DNA from: Synechococcus sp. NB0720_010
GTDB lineage: Bacteria > Cyanobacteriota > Cyanobacteriia > PCC-6307 > Cyanobiaceae
DNA: 64,000 nucleotides
Direction: 5' to 3'
Assembly: GCF_023078835.1 (NCBI RefSeq)
Contig: NZ_CP090898.1
Coordinates: 1 to 64,000 of the forward strand
Below are positions 8,998 to 17,234 of this stretch, one piece after another (within the stretch, counting starts at the first letter, position 1; each line of letters begins with the position of its first letter). A program made the position numbers and the translations under genes. Under the pieces are notes generated by a model. That model saw nothing but the letters and a program-made list of their open reading frames with translations. It searched no databases and was not told the origin of the DNA.

Positions 8998-10728
8998 TCA
9001 GTGCCCCCCTCCTGTGTTGAACGTGATTGAGGAACTTACGGTCTCAGCCGGCACGTGCCGATCCCGATCCCTCACGGTGAGCAGGGTGTGAAGGAGTCCT
9101 TGTTCGCAGAGCTCGCTGTAGCGGGCCTCGATCGCAGCCTTGACCCGCTCGCAGTGCTGGATGGCCCGCTCCCGGGCGCCGGGAACGGCACCGTGATAGT
9201 CGAACCGCAGCACCACAGGAATCGGTAGGCCGCGGGAGACGTTGAGGCCCTTGAAGATCTTGACCCCGACATCGAGATCAGGGGCGCCCTCTTCAACGGT
9301 GTCCATGTAGGCGAAGTAGGTCAGGTTGCGCAGGTGGATTTCCTTGAACCCGATGCCGACGCCAATGAAGCGCTCGGCGTGGCCGAAGTCGGTGTAGCTG
9401 CCGCCGTGGTACTGGCGGACGTAGTCGATCTGGGAGAGGTTGTTCTCCATCAGGCGGCTGATCAGCTTGACCATGCCCTCATCCGGTGTTGCGGCTGCTG
9501 CGGCTTTGACCTGGTTCTCGATCTCAATCCGGGCCTGATCGGCTCGCATCGAGCGGGTCGCGGCGTAGACATCGCGGGCATCCAGCCAGCTCTCGAGGTT
9601 GGTCTTCCCGTCGGCGCTGGGGACGTGGACCCGAATGGCGTCGGTGTCGGTGTCCATCCCGACCAACAGCAGATCCACCGAGGCTCCGCAGCAGAAGCTG
9701 TTCTCAACGGCCTGCTGGAAATCCTGTAGGCGCTGCAGGCCCTGGGCGGCAGCTGCCGTGTCGTCGCTGCCATGGGCAGCACAGCCCTCATGGCAGGGGT
9801 CCTTCGAGCTGAAGTGGTAGACGACGGTCTTGAGGTACCGGGTGTCGGCGTGGGCTGGATTGGGGAGCCCTTCGCGATAGCGGCGGTGTTCGGTCTTGAC
9901 CCAGCGATCAACGGTGTTTTCCACGTCGAACATCGCTCCCGCGTGGGAGCGGCGGCGGACCGAGCTGAAGGGCAGCCTCAGGGCGTAGGCAATGGCATGG
10001 GCGAGGCGGCCATCGGCGCAGGGCGTGACATCCAGCAGATGGAAGCCGCACTCCAGCAAGAAGGTGTTGAAGGCTTCGGCATCAGCGCTGCCGGCCTGCG
10101 CTGCAAGGGGGTCGTCGTTGAAAAAGGAGAGGCTGGCCTGTTCATAGGCCTCAAACACACACCAAGCGAACAGGGTGCGCATGTCCAGCTGGCTGGTCCA
10201 GGCGGTCTCCAAGACCGGCTGGGGCAGCTCATGGCCGAGTTCACCGACGGCCAGGCGCTGGGCTTGCTCAACAAAGTTGTTTTCGTGCTGAAGCGCAGAG
10301 AGACGCTTCAGGACAGGCACGATCCGATCAAAGGAACCGAGGGTTTGCTCCTCGTAGGCCCGCAGTGCGGCGTTGGCCTGGCCGTTGCTCAGGGGATGCA
10401 GACCACCGGAGTGAACGGGGCCGCTGGAGCGGCGGTCCAGGACGACTTGGGTCGCCACCGGGCGCACCCTGCGTGGATTGCTCAGCTTGGACTTGATCTC
10501 AGCAACGGCTGAGGTCTTGCCCCGCACGCGGCTCGCCCTGGAGCTGCCAATGCGGGAGGCGTTCGCCAGTTCACGCTGACGCAGAACCTTGCTCAAGGCG
10601 CTGCTGGGGTTGAGCTCAGCGGGGGATTCCGCTGGGCCTGCTGACTCCTGGACCCCAGTGCCGTTTTGGCGGCGGCTGGGGGCCGTGGGAGCAAGCGGCC
10701 GCTCGTTAGTGGCGGAACGCCGACGCAT
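8998..10728 (-). CDS. csoSCA: Carboxysomal carbonic anhydrase CsoSCA (CsoS3)
   Basis: This enzyme dehydrates bicarbonate to CO2 inside the carboxysome and is a divergent beta-class carbonic anhydrase. The 576-residue protein has a disordered, basic N-terminus (about 1-115) that contacts RuBisCO or shell in the family. A catalytic domain follows with CADGR near residue 235. The His and Cys of YHFSSKDPCHEGCAAHG, near residues 304-318, complete the expected Cys-His-Cys zinc site. A degenerate C-terminal duplicate domain ends in a strand-rich region. The csoS2 stop TAA is embedded in TAAGGAG, so the stop codon doubles as part of the Shine-Dalgarno sequence for this gene. Confidence 0.95.
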   Translation of the reverse strand: MRRRSATNERPLAPTAPSRRQNGTGVQESAGPAESPAELNPSSALSKVLRQRELANASRIGSSRASRVRGKTSAVAEIKSKLSNPRRVRPVATQVVLDRRSSGPVHSGGLHPLSNGQANAALRAYEEQTLGSFDRIVPVLKRLSALQHENNFVEQAQRLAVGELGHELPQPVLETAWTSQLDMRTLFAWCVFEAYEQASLSFFNDDPLAAQAGSADAEAFNTFLLECGFHLLDVTPCADGRLAHAIAYALRLPFSSVRRRSHAGAMFDVENTVDRWVKTEHRRYREGLPNPAHADTRYLKTVVYHFSSKDPCHEGCAAHGSDDTAAAAQGLQRLQDFQQAVENSFCCGASVDLLLVGMDTDTDAIRVHVPSADGKTNLESWLDARDVYAATRSMRADQARIEIENQVKAAAAATPDEGMVKLISRLMENNLSQIDYVRQYHGGSYTDFGHAERFIGVGIGFKEIHLRNLTYFAYMDTVEEGAPDLDVGVKIFKGLNVSRGLPIPVVLRFDYHGAVPGARERAIQHCERVKAAIEARYSELCEQGLLHTLLTVRDRDRHVPAETVSSSITFNTGGGH

Positions 10729-10741
10729 TGCGGAGTGCTCC

Positions 10742-13099
10742 TTAGCCCCGGGCGCCGCCGGAGACCGTGATCAGGGAACCCTGATCGGTGCTGCCGCTGG
10801 AGCCGGTCACCTTGTTGTTCGGAGCAGGGACTTCCTGGTTGCGCTTGTTCTGGGCGCCAGGCATCCCGCTCATCGGGCCAACGCGGGTGGGGTTGCGGCG
10901 ACGGGCAGATCTGCCCTCGGTGCCGGTGACGCGGTCTCCGCGATCCCAGTCGTCGCCGGTGATCTTGGTGCCGGAACCCTCACCGGTGACCCGGGAGACG
11001 GGCTCTTCAGCAGCGGCGATGGCGGCGGGCTGTTGCGCCTGGGCCAGACGCTGGTTGGCGCGACGGTCGAAGCGGAACTGCTCAGTGCCGGTGATCTTGC
11101 CGCTGGCCATGTCGAAAGGGCCAGTGATCCTTCCGCCTTGCTCGTAGGTGCTGCCGGTCACACGACCGGTGCTTTCGCGCTCCTGTTGGGCGGCGCGGGC
11201 AGGGGACTGAACACTGAACTGTTGCCAGTCAGCACCATTCAGAGCCTGGGGAAAGTCAGCATCGCGGCTGGGGGCGGTGCCACAGGCGCTGGCCTGTTGA
11301 TCGGCGCCGACGTAGGGAGTACCGGTGACGTCTTCGCAGGCGCCACGCTCGGCGCCGGTCAGGGAACCACCAATGCCGGGCTGAATGCCGGTCATGCGGT
11401 TGGCGTTGCGAACGGGAGTCCGCTCACGGACAGCACGGACGGCAGCGGTGTTGCAGAAATCACCAGCCTGCTCGAGCCCGGCGTAGGGGGTGCCGGTGAC
11501 GACTTTGCAGCTACCGGGTTCATCACCGGTGACCTTTTCGGAGCGACCGGTGCGGCTGCCGCTGACGACCTGGTTGCGGTTGGTGATGCTGAAGCCCACC
11601 TTGGCGGCTTCGGGCGCAGGGCGAGTGCCACAGAAGCTGTCGAACTGCTGACTACCGATGTATTCATCGCCAGTCACGTTGCGGCAGCTGCCGGCCTCAT
11701 CGCCGGTGACCCGCTCGCTGCGGCCCACGGAGGTCCCGGTCACGCCGGTGCCACGCAGGGTGTTTTGGCTGCTGACCTTGGTCGCGGCACGGCCAGGAAC
11801 ACTGGCGTCGGAACCGAGGTATTGATCGCCGGTCAGATGGCGGCCTGAACCAGCCTCATCGCCAGTGACGCGCTCGCTGCGGCCCACCATGACGCCGCTG
11901 ACGGCTTGGCCGCCCAGGGTCTGGCTGCGGCCCACCTTGCGGACCGAGGGGTCAACGCCACCGCAGTAGGACGCGGACTGGTTGGCCGAGATGTACTCGG
12001 TGCCGGTGACGCTCTTGCAGGTGCCGGGCTCATCGCCGGTCACTTTTTCGCTGCGGCCGACCTCATTGCCAGTGACACGGTTGCCATGGCTGGTGGCGGT
12101 GACGCGCACCTTGGCGGGTTGGTTGCTTCCTGCGGGTTGACCGCCGCAGAAGGTCTGGAAGACTTCGGCGCCGAGGTACTCGGTCCCGGTGATCGAGCGG
12201 CAGGTGGCCGCTTCGTTACCGGTGGTTTTCGCCGAGCGGTTGGCCTGGGTGCCGGTGACGGTCTGACCAGAGAGGGTCTCGCTCACACCCACCTTCCAGG
12301 CGGCATCCGCGGCTGCGGCTTGCTTGGCGCCATGGCGATTGGGGCCACTGGGGCGGGTTCCGCTGTTGCGAGCCGTACCCGCAGAACCGGTTTTGCTCTT
12401 GAGCTCACGCACCTTTTGCGCCAGCTCACGGGCACTGAGGTCGGGGTTGATCTGACGGGCCACAGCAGCTGCACCGGACTTGGCCGCCGTGCTCGCGGAC
12501 TTGCCGCGCTTGCTCAGGGCTTCGCGGCGCGCCAGGACAAGTGCCCGGCTGGCGTTGTGGACAGCCGTGCCCTTGCGGGCTGCGGGGCGATTGCCTGCGG
12601 CAGCACGGGAGGAGCTGGAGGGACGCTCAGTGCTGAGGGAGAGGCTGGCGGAACGGGAAGAGGAGGTATCGCTGGTCGTCTCTTGGCACTTGCACTTGTG
12701 CTCAGCAGCCGGTGCCGATGCGGCCTTCGGGGCTTCCTTGGCGACGTCGGTGCGGGTGCGGTCCTTCGAGGTGTCGGCACGCTTGCCGCCGCGGGTCATG
12801 GCCTCGCGACGGGACAGCACCAGATCGCGGCTGGGGTTCGAAACGCGCTTGCCAGCGGAGGAACGGTGGCTGCTGGGGGCGGACAGCTGACGGGTAGGCG
12901 CCGGAGCGGCTGCGGGAGCCTCGGCTGCGGCGGGACGCGGTGCGGAACTTGGAGCGGCGTTGGTCCGGGTCGGACGGGCATCCGCGACGCTGCGGACGCG
13001 ACCGCCACCACTGCCGTAGCGACCGGTGGCTTTCTTGCCGCCGTCGGTGAGGGCCTTGCGGCGCTCAAGGGCTGCTTCGCGACTCGATTTAGTGGCCAT
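10742..13099 (-). CDS. csoS2: Carboxysome scaffold protein CsoS2
   Basis: This disordered scaffold links RuBisCO to the shell and drives carboxysome assembly. At 785 residues it shows the three classic regions. The N-region (about 1-265) has RuBisCO-binding repeats, seen as SREAALERRKAL, SRDLVLSRREAM, SRALVLARREAL and a divergent fourth (LSARELAQKVRELK). The M-region (about 268-608) has six repeats built on RSERVTGDE and VTGTxYxG with paired cysteines. The C-region carries further VTG/ITG motifs. The third M repeat (about 11785-11944) lacks both cysteines. I start at the ATG at 13099 (MATKSSREAAL); upstream codons do not look like the family N-terminus. Some CsoS2 genes produce a short form by frameshifting, but I did not identify a slippery site here. 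Confidence 0.95.
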   Translation of the reverse strand: MATKSSREAALERRKALTDGGKKATGRYGSGGGRVRSVADARPTRTNAAPSSAPRPAAAEAPAAAPAPTRQLSAPSSHRSSAGKRVSNPSRDLVLSRREAMTRGGKRADTSKDRTRTDVAKEAPKAASAPAAEHKCKCQETTSDTSSSRSASLSLSTERPSSSSRAAAGNRPAARKGTAVHNASRALVLARREALSKRGKSASTAAKSGAAAVARQINPDLSARELAQKVRELKSKTGSAGTARNSGTRPSGPNRHGAKQAAAADAAWKVGVSETLSGQTVTGTQANRSAKTTGNEAATCRSITGTEYLGAEVFQTFCGGQPAGSNQPAKVRVTATSHGNRVTGNEVGRSEKVTGDEPGTCKSVTGTEYISANQSASYCGGVDPSVRKVGRSQTLGGQAVSGVMVGRSERVTGDEAGSGRHLTGDQYLGSDASVPGRAATKVSSQNTLRGTGVTGTSVGRSERVTGDEAGSCRNVTGDEYIGSQQFDSFCGTRPAPEAAKVGFSITNRNQVVSGSRTGRSEKVTGDEPGSCKVVTGTPYAGLEQAGDFCNTAAVRAVRERTPVRNANRMTGIQPGIGGSLTGAERGACEDVTGTPYVGADQQASACGTAPSRDADFPQALNGADWQQFSVQSPARAAQQERESTGRVTGSTYEQGGRITGPFDMASGKITGTEQFRFDRRANQRLAQAQQPAAIAAAEEPVSRVTGEGSGTKITGDDWDRGDRVTGTEGRSARRRNPTRVGPMSGMPGAQNKRNQEVPAPNNKVTGSSGSTDQGSLITVSGGARG

Positions 13100-13227
13100 G
13101 TCCGCCCGGTGTATGGAATGACTGGATGGCATTAACGAAGCCGTTGATTTGCGTCAACACGGCATCGGAATGCTTGAAATCTGAATGCGAAAAATCGCAG
13201 TCAGATGGTTAATGAGTAAAAGAAGGA

Positions 13228-13253
13228 GTGGTCTCGAGGTGAATCGAGACCAC
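13228..13253 (-). terminator. Hairpin between cbbS and csoS2; likely attenuator or processing site
   Basis: A perfect 10-bp stem, GTGGTCTCGA paired with TCGAGACCAC, encloses a 6-nt loop. On the minus strand it begins about 20 nt after the cbbS stop and is followed by TCCTTCTTTTAC, an imperfect U-rich tract. This placement would let most transcripts stop or be stabilised after cbbL-cbbS and a minority continue to csoS2. Confidence 0.7.
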
Positions 13254-13273
13254 AACTTTTAGAAGGCAGCTAA

Positions 13274-13615
13274 TCAGCGGCCTTCGAACACCACGAAGCA
13301 AGCGCCTTGGCTTTGGGTGTAGGCGTCGTAGCCCACGAGACGCACGTGGTGGTCGGGGTAAGCGCGGTGGCAAGCTTCGAGCTCGTTCACGATGACGCTC
13401 AGATCCTTCTCACCGAAGAAGGGCAGCTTCCAGTAGGACCAGTAGGTGGCCATGGAGCGGCTGGGGTGGACGTGCTCAACGAGCGGGCTCCAACCCTGGG
13501 CAATGATGTACGCGATCTGGTCGTAGATCTCGTCCTGGGTCATCGGCGGGAGGAAGCCGAAGGTCTCCAGGGTGGCGACTGTTTGGTAGTCACCCACGGT
13601 GCTCTTGAAAGGCAT
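13274..13615 (-). CDS. cbbS: RuBisCO small subunit, form IA
   Basis: The small subunit of form I ribulose-1,5-bisphosphate carboxylase/oxygenase, packed in the alpha-carboxysome. The 113-residue protein matches the family throughout: KSTVGDYQTVATLETFGFLPP, then YIIAQGWSPLVEH and YWSYWKLPFFGEKD, then VRLVGYDAYTQSQGACFVVFEG. The start is preceded by AAGGA with 5-nt spacing. The gene lies 116 nt below cbbL and above the 13228-13253 hairpin. It is co-transcribed with cbbL by context. Confidence 0.97.
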   Translation of the reverse strand: MPFKSTVGDYQTVATLETFGFLPPMTQDEIYDQIAYIIAQGWSPLVEHVHPSRSMATYWSYWKLPFFGEKDLSVIVNELEACHRAYPDHHVRLVGYDAYTQSQGACFVVFEGR

Positions 13616-13731
13616 GGGGTTCCTTGAGATGGATGGAATGAATGAACCTTGATTTGGTTCGATGTCCTGTTCCGATCACTGAATGGGATGGAGCCAACGG
13701 ATGTTGACTCCGATTCCCAATCGCTTCGAAA

Positions 13732-15144
13732 TCAGTTGACGTCGAGCTTGTCGACGGTGTCGAACTCGAACTTGATTTCCTTCCAGGTCTCGAGGGCGAT
13801 GGCCAGCTCGGGGCTGTGCTTCGCGGCTTCCATGAGGATGTCGCGGCCTTCGCGCTCAATCTCGCGACCGGCGTTACGGGCTTTGACGCAGGCTTCCAGT
13901 GCCACGCGGTTAGCGGCAGCACCAGCAGCAGAACCCCAGGGGTGACCGTGGGTACCACCACCGAACTGGAGCACCGAGTCGTCGCCGAAGATGCTCACCA
14001 GGGCAGGCATGTGCCAGACGTGGATACCGCCGGAGGCCACGGCGAACACGCCGCCCATGGAGCCCCAATCCTGGTCGAAGAAGTTACCGCGGCTGCGATC
14101 TTCGGGAACGAAGGATTCGCGCAGCTGGTCGATGTAGCCGAGGGTGGACTGACGGTCGCCCTCGAGCTTGCCGACCACGGTGCCGGTGTGCAGCTGGTCA
14201 CCACCGGAGAGACGCAGGCACTTGGCGAGAACGCGGAAGTGGATGCCGTGCTTGGGGTGACGGTCGATCACCGCGTGCATGGCGCGGTGGATGTGCAGCA
14301 GGATGCCGTTCTTACGGCACCAGTGTGCAAGACCGGTGTTGGCGGTGAAGCCACCCGTGATGTAGTCGTGCATGATGATCGGCTGCCCGAGTTCCTTGGC
14401 GAACTCGGCCCGCTCGTACATCTGCTCAGGGGTGGCGGCGGTGCAGTTCAGGTAGTGACCCTTACGCTCGCCGGTCTCCTGCTCAGCGGACTTCACAGCT
14501 TCGGCAACGAACTCGAAACGGTTCTGCCAGCGCTGGAAAGGCTGAGAGTTGATGTTCTCGTCGTCCTTGGTGAAGTCCAGACCGCCGCGGAGGCATTCGT
14601 AGACGACACGGCCGTAGTTTTTACCGCTCAGGCCGAGCTTCGGCTTGATGGTGCAACCCAGCAGAGGACGGCCGTACTTGTTCATACGGTCGCGCTCGAC
14701 CACGATGCCGTTCGGGGGACCCATGCAGGTCTTGATGAACGCCATCGGGAAGCGGATGTCTTCCAGGCGCAGGTGGCGCAGTGCCTTGAAACCGAAGACG
14801 TTGCCGACCAGGGAGGTCAGAACGTTGGTGACGGAACCCTCTTCGAACAGATCGAGGGGGTAGGCGATGAACGCATAGAAGGATTCCTTGTCGCCAGGAA
14901 CGTCTTCGATGCGGTAGCAACGGCCCTTGTAGAAGTCGAGGTCGGTGAGGAGCTCGGACCACACAGTGGACCAGGTGCCGGTGGAAGATTCAGCGGCAAC
15001 AGCAGCTGCAACTTCTTCCTTGGGAACGCCTTCCTGGCCGGTGCACTTGAAGCAAGCCAGCAGGTCGGTGTCGAGGGGTACGTAGTCAGGAGTCCAATAC
15101 GTGTCGCGGTACTCCTTAACCCCAGCGTCGTACTTCTTAGCCAT
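13732..15144 (-). CDS. cbbL: RuBisCO large subunit, form IA
   Basis: The catalytic subunit of RuBisCO, which carboxylates ribulose 1,5-bisphosphate inside the carboxysome. The 470-residue protein has the active-site segments [16 protein letters not shown] (catalytic Lys) and [11 protein letters not shown] (carbamylated Lys near residue 196). It also has the [18 protein letters not shown] segment with catalytic His, and the C-terminal [11 protein letters not shown] phosphate-binding loop. The length and the [18 protein letters not shown]-terminus match form IA of alpha-cyanobacteria. The ATG has CGGAG upstream. It follows csoS1A and precedes cbbS, the invariant order of this operon. Codon use is strongly biased toward C-ending codons, fitting high expression. 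Confidence 0.98.
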   Translation of the reverse strand: MAKKYDAGVKEYRDTYWTPDYVPLDTDLLACFKCTGQEGVPKEEVAAAVAAESSTGTWSTVWSELLTDLDFYKGRCYRIEDVPGDKESFYAFIAYPLDLFEEGSVTNVLTSLVGNVFGFKALRHLRLEDIRFPMAFIKTCMGPPNGIVVERDRMNKYGRPLLGCTIKPKLGLSGKNYGRVVYECLRGGLDFTKDDENINSQPFQRWQNRFEFVAEAVKSAEQETGERKGHYLNCTAATPEQMYERAEFAKELGQPIIMHDYITGGFTANTGLAHWCRKNGILLHIHRAMHAVIDRHPKHGIHFRVLAKCLRLSGGDQLHTGTVVGKLEGDRQSTLGYIDQLRESFVPEDRSRGNFFDQDWGSMGGVFAVASGGIHVWHMPALVSIFGDDSVLQFGGGTHGHPWGSAAGAAANRVALEACVKARNAGREIEREGRDILMEAAKHSPELAIALETWKEIKFEFDTVDKLDVN

Positions 15145-15215
15145 GGAGAATCTCCGAGTGGGTCGAGGGAAATAAGTCAGAGAGATGAGTGGCCTTTAGA
15201 GGCCTAGCTCAGTCC

Positions 15216-15530
15216 TCAGTCCTTCGAACCAACGAAGCCAGCGCTGCTGTTGAGAGCAGGCTCCACTTCACGGTGGGGGCGAGCAATGATGTGGGCGGCA
15301 ACCAGGCCATCACCCACGCGCTCGCAGGCATCGGCGCCAGCGCGAACGGCAGCGTTCACAGCACCGGTTTCGCCGCGCACCAGAACGGTGACGTAACCGC
15401 CGCCCACGAATTCGCGACCGACCAGGCGCACTTCGGCGGCCTTGGTCATGGCGTCAGCGGCTTCGATCGCGGGGACCAGACCCCGGGTCTCGATCATGCC
15501 GAGGGCGATGCCCATGGTTTCGTTAGCCAT
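15216..15530 (-). CDS. csoS1A: Major carboxysome shell protein CsoS1A (BMC-H)
   Basis: The main hexameric facet protein of the alpha-carboxysome shell. The 104-residue protein is a single BMC domain: [20 protein letters not shown], then [17 protein letters not shown] and the C-terminal [19 protein letters not shown]. The FVGGG loop forms the hexamer pore. I chose the ATG at 15530 because GGAGCAGGTA lies directly upstream with good spacing; the frame continues 13 codons further without a better site. It is the first structural gene of the cso operon, preceded by a 204-nt leader after sbtB. Its BMC segment is about 90% identical at DNA level to that of csoS1E, 7.5 kb away in the same orientation. 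Confidence 0.97.
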   Translation of the reverse strand: MANETMGIALGMIETRGLVPAIEAADAMTKAAEVRLVGREFVGGGYVTVLVRGETGAVNAAVRAGADACERVGDGLVAAHIIARPHREVEPALNSSAGFVGSKD

Positions 15531-15734
15531 TACCTGCTCCTGGAGGAGGGGTGGAATGTTCGCCAGCAACCATGCTTCGGCAACGATCCGTAAGTCAAGA
15601 CATTTGGCCCTGAATCGCGATTACCGTCACCACAGTCATTGATAAGTGGCGCTCATCAGTGCCTCACAAAACTTTGGGGATGCTTCTCTAGCTGGCGGTT
15701 GCGACGCCTCTGGGTGTCTCCAAAAGCACTGCAG
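15531..15734 (-). promoter_or_regulatory. Leader region between sbtB and csoS1A, likely carrying the cso promoter
   Basis: These 204 nt hold no gene I recognise. On the minus strand, an imperfect long inverted repeat (CTTTTGGAGA near 15710 with TCCCCAAAG near 15676, and an inner GGCG/CGCC) follows the sbtB stop and is trailed by TTTTGTG, so it may end sbtAB transcripts. Nearer csoS1A there are TTGTGA and TTATCA elements 18 nt apart and a TTGACT hexamer, but no convincing complete -35/-10 pair. A strong promoter is expected here from the expression level of the operon. Exact elements are uncertain. Confidence 0.35.
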
Positions 15735-16016
15735 CTAGAGCATTTCTGCTTCGGAGACGTAGGCCACTCCGCCGTAGTAATCGAGCAGCGGTTTGAGCTT
15801 GGTTCGCAGTTGCTCCACAACCTCGGGCTCGCAAAACGTCACGACGTGGGCATTGGCGCCAAGGCCGCTGAAGTCCATCGCTTCTGAGACGGATCCATGG
15901 GGTCCTTTCCCTGTGACGTGCTTCATCACCGAGTAACCCGCTGCACCCGCCACCTCAATTGCTTTGAGGATGGGTGTGAGCTCCCGCTCGCTCACCACGA
16001 CATCAACCCGTTTCAT
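15735..16016 (-). CDS. sbtB: PII-like signalling protein SbtB (partner of SbtA)
   Basis: A small trimeric PII-superfamily protein that binds adenine nucleotides and controls the adjacent bicarbonate transporter SbtA. The 93-residue sequence has the PII-type beta-alpha-beta core (KRVDVVVSERELTPILKAI), a T-loop region GKGPHGSVSEAMDF, and a C-terminal strand VAYVSEAEML. It ends there, without the C-terminal cysteine-pair loop described in longer SbtB proteins such as that of Synechocystis; its only Cys is in VTFCEPE. The start lies 4 nt after the sbtA stop, so the two are co-transcribed. A general PII (GlnB) is excluded by length and T-loop. Confidence 0.9.
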   Translation of the reverse strand: MKRVDVVVSERELTPILKAIEVAGAAGYSVMKHVTGKGPHGSVSEAMDFSGLGANAHVVTFCEPEVVEQLRTKLKPLLDYYGGVAYVSEAEML

Positions 16017-16020
16017 GGCG

Positions 16021-17016
16021 TCAGCTTGCGGAGGGAAGGATGCGATTGATCAGCGCCATGTACAGGGGGATGCCGATCACGATGTTGAAGGGGAAGGTCA
16101 ACCCCAGCGCGGTTGAGATGTAGAAGCTCGGATTGGCTTCAGGGACGGTCATGCGCATCGCCGCAGGCACCGCGATGTAGGAGGCACTGGCACACAACAC
16201 AACAAAGAGCAGGGCATTGCCCGGCCCCAGTCCCAGGCCTCGGGCAATCAAGGTGCCAATCAGGGCATTGCAAAGCGGCATCAGCAGGGCGAAGCCGATC
16301 AAGAAGCTTCCTGCCGCTTGGAGATCACGGATTCGCTGGGCGGCGACGATCCCCATGTCCAGCAGGAAAAAGCTGAGGGCGCCGTAGAACAACTTGTCGG
16401 TGAAGGGCAGCATCTTTTCAACGCTGCTCGGACTCTGGCCTGCACTGAGGAAACCCACCAGCAGGCTGCCGACGAGCAGGTAGACCGAGCCATTCAGCAG
16501 GGATTCGTGCAGGACGGCCCCCCAGCGCATTCCTTCGCTGTTGGGGTTCTCCTTCGGGCCTGCCAACTTCACCAGGAGCAGGCCAACAATGATGGCTGGC
16601 GACTCCATTAAGGCCAGGGCGGCCACCATGAAGCCGTCGTGCTGGAGGTGTTGGGTTTCGAGAAAGCTTTCGGCGGTAATAAACGTCACCGCTGAAATGG
16701 AGCCGTAGGTCCCGGCAATGGCCGCCGCATTGAACCGGTCGAGCTTCAAGCGCAGTACCCCAAAGGAATAGAGGGGAACGACCAGCGACATCAAGATCGC
16801 CGCTGCAATGGTTGGCAGCACTTGCCCGCTGATGCCGCTGTGCTGTAGCTCAAGGCCCCCTTTAAAGCCAATTGCCAGTAAGAGATACAGCGAAAAGAGC
16901 TTGGGTAGGGGTGCCGGGATCTCCAGGTCCGAGCCCAAGAGCACGGCAAAAACACCGAGGAAAAAGAACAGAACCGGGGGTGTTAATAGGTTCTGCAGGA
17001 CCAGGCTGGTGTCCAT
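16021..17016 (-). CDS. sbtA: Sodium-dependent high-affinity bicarbonate transporter SbtA
   Basis: This transporter takes up bicarbonate in symport with sodium at the plasma membrane. The 331-residue protein has about ten hydrophobic segments in two inverted halves, with family motifs LAIGFKGGLELQ, GTYGSISAVTFITA and VLCASASYIAVPAAMRM. I chose the ATG at 17016 (MDTSLVLQNLLTPPVLFFF), which places the first membrane helix near the N-terminus as in the family; the frame is open 23 codons further upstream without family similarity. The gene is the first of the minus-strand CO2-concentrating block and divergent from rdgB, with a 218-nt shared intergenic region. In open-ocean strains this place is usually directly occupied by csoS1. 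Confidence 0.94.
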   Translation of the reverse strand: MDTSLVLQNLLTPPVLFFFLGVFAVLLGSDLEIPAPLPKLFSLYLLLAIGFKGGLELQHSGISGQVLPTIAAAILMSLVVPLYSFGVLRLKLDRFNAAAIAGTYGSISAVTFITAESFLETQHLQHDGFMVAALALMESPAIIVGLLLVKLAGPKENPNSEGMRWGAVLHESLLNGSVYLLVGSLLVGFLSAGQSPSSVEKMLPFTDKLFYGALSFFLLDMGIVAAQRIRDLQAAGSFLIGFALLMPLCNALIGTLIARGLGLGPGNALLFVVLCASASYIAVPAAMRMTVPEANPSFYISTALGLTFPFNIVIGIPLYMALINRILPSAS

Positions 17017-17234
17017 GGACGAACCTGCAGAGAGGGGCTGCCGTTTGACGCTAGGTGGCCGCGTTCGAACTGTTCCGTGGTGCACACATCAGGCATCAGT
17101 GCCATTGCGCGAGCGGGGCGGGATCCCTACGGTTTGAGGGAGGCAGGTGCCCCTGGATTTGTCTGGGGTGGAATGTTCAACCCAACCTGCCTCACCCCCT
17201 TAGGCGGCACAATGGCGGCCCCTGGTGTCATTGG

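Noticed and set aside
10589..13135. Two long plus-strand frames opposite csoS2 and csoSCA
   Set aside because: Repetitive Gly/Ala translation that follows the CsoS2 repeat DNA; no initiation signals.
13816..15207. Long plus-strand reading frame opposite cbbL (about 463 codons)
   Set aside because: It mirrors the GC-rich third codon positions of a highly expressed gene, has no domain pattern and no ribosome site, and its peptide is a Gly/Val/Ala-rich shadow.
15650..15734. tRNA-like fold between sbtB and csoS1A
   Set aside because: The ends pair imperfectly, but there is no anticodon loop, T-loop consensus or CCA-side geometry; better described as an imperfect hairpin.
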